Part shown: positions 63,913 to 64,000 of the stretch, piece by piece
Numbering within the stretch: the first letter of the stretch is position 1
How the letters are laid out: every line of letters starts with the position of its first letter
DNA from: JACKBK01 sp963707275
GTDB lineage: Bacteria; Chloroflexota; Anaerolineae; JAAEKA01
DNA length: 64,000 bases
Assembly (NCBI GenBank): GCA_963707275.1
Contig: CAVPPH010000002.1
Location: forward strand, 248,001-312,000
Direction of reading: 5' to 3'
The notes under the pieces: generated by a model
Told to the model about the DNA's origin: nothing
The model's database searches: none
Seen by the model: only the letters and a program-made list of their open reading frames with translations
Program-made: the position numbers and the translations under genes

Positions 63913-63988
63913 GTCATTGCGAGGGTTGCCGAAGCAATCACTCACGTGTCACAAGCAGGATTGCTTCGCCGCCGCGGCTCGCAATGAC
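63913..63988. repeat. dispersed repeat, copy B (TTGCGAG ... CTCGCAATGAC)
   Basis: GTCATTGCGAGG..GAAGCAATC..GATTGCTTCGCC..GGCTCGCAATGAC. The outer arms GTCATTGCGAG and CTCGCAATGAC are exact reverse complements. The two copies flank nth. Confidence 0.82.
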
Positions 63989-64000
63989 GCAGGATAACTT

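Overview
The window looks like a chromosomal segment from a GC-rich member of the Chloroflexota (Anaerolineae/Caldilineae-like). This is inferred, not proven. The pointers are lipoproteins with Thr-Pro-rich linkers followed by SH3 modules, an archaeal-type AspRS driven by a T-box, zinc-binding forms of L28 and L32, a coiled-coil protein after coaD, DUF5107, and predominantly vegetative promoters (TTGACA, 17-18 bases, TATAAT). There is no prophage, IS transposase, CRISPR array or rRNA operon.

Layout. 1-6.2 kb: C45 acyltransferase (cut by the window edge), an orphan BrnA antitoxin beside two palindromic elements, T-box-controlled aspS, and a divergent STAND NTPase plus TPR pair. 6.2-13 kb: a tiny secreted peptide, a SulP transporter with GNAT partner, two surface proteins, and tRNA-Pro/Gly/Ile2. 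13-20 kb: CBS protein, glutamate formiminotransferase, thioesterase, then a leftward run from dksA through upp and two glycosyltransferases to a dCMP deaminase. 20-36.5 kb: housekeeping core with recJ, rlmN, rpmB, asp23-fakA-degV-recG-coaD, yceD-rpmF-fabD-fabG, a second asp23, and nusB-tatA-tatC. 36.8-47.6 kb: cpgS-like GTPase, SH3 lipoprotein, recD2, HEAT protein, a giant hybrid histidine kinase and a response-regulator PP2C phosphatase. 47.6-54.2 kb: a galactoside operon (GH4 alpha-galactosidase, galK, membrane protein), a GT4 and an S1C/PDZ protease. 54-64 kb: S1-domain protein, FtsK, a zinc-ribbon membrane protein, HigBA with DUF433, TSUP transporter, penicillin acylase family protein and endonuclease III.

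How the genes fit together. The fatty-acid, ribosome, Tat and FakAB blocks keep gene neighbourhoods known from many bacteria. FakA-like and DegV proteins would activate free fatty acids, while fabD/fabG make new chains. MelA and GalK would release and phosphorylate galactose. The kinase and the REC-phosphatase probably form one signalling unit.

Two things dominate the reading. First, about thirteen single-base frameshifts lie in ten otherwise intact, conserved genes (aspS, ftcD, a HAD phosphatase, cpgS-like, an SH3 lipoprotein, recD2, galK, melA, a zinc-ribbon protein, penicillin acylase). Sequencing or assembly indels are the simplest explanation, so I give each gene as one full-length CDS. 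Second, the intergenic DNA is rich in small repeats: two palindrome families, a genome-dispersed TTGCGAG..CAATGAC element, and 7-8-base tandem repeats that bracket aspS and also occur inside rlmN. The regulatory RNA content is high for a window this size: a T-box, a possible L28 attenuator and a structured SulP leader.
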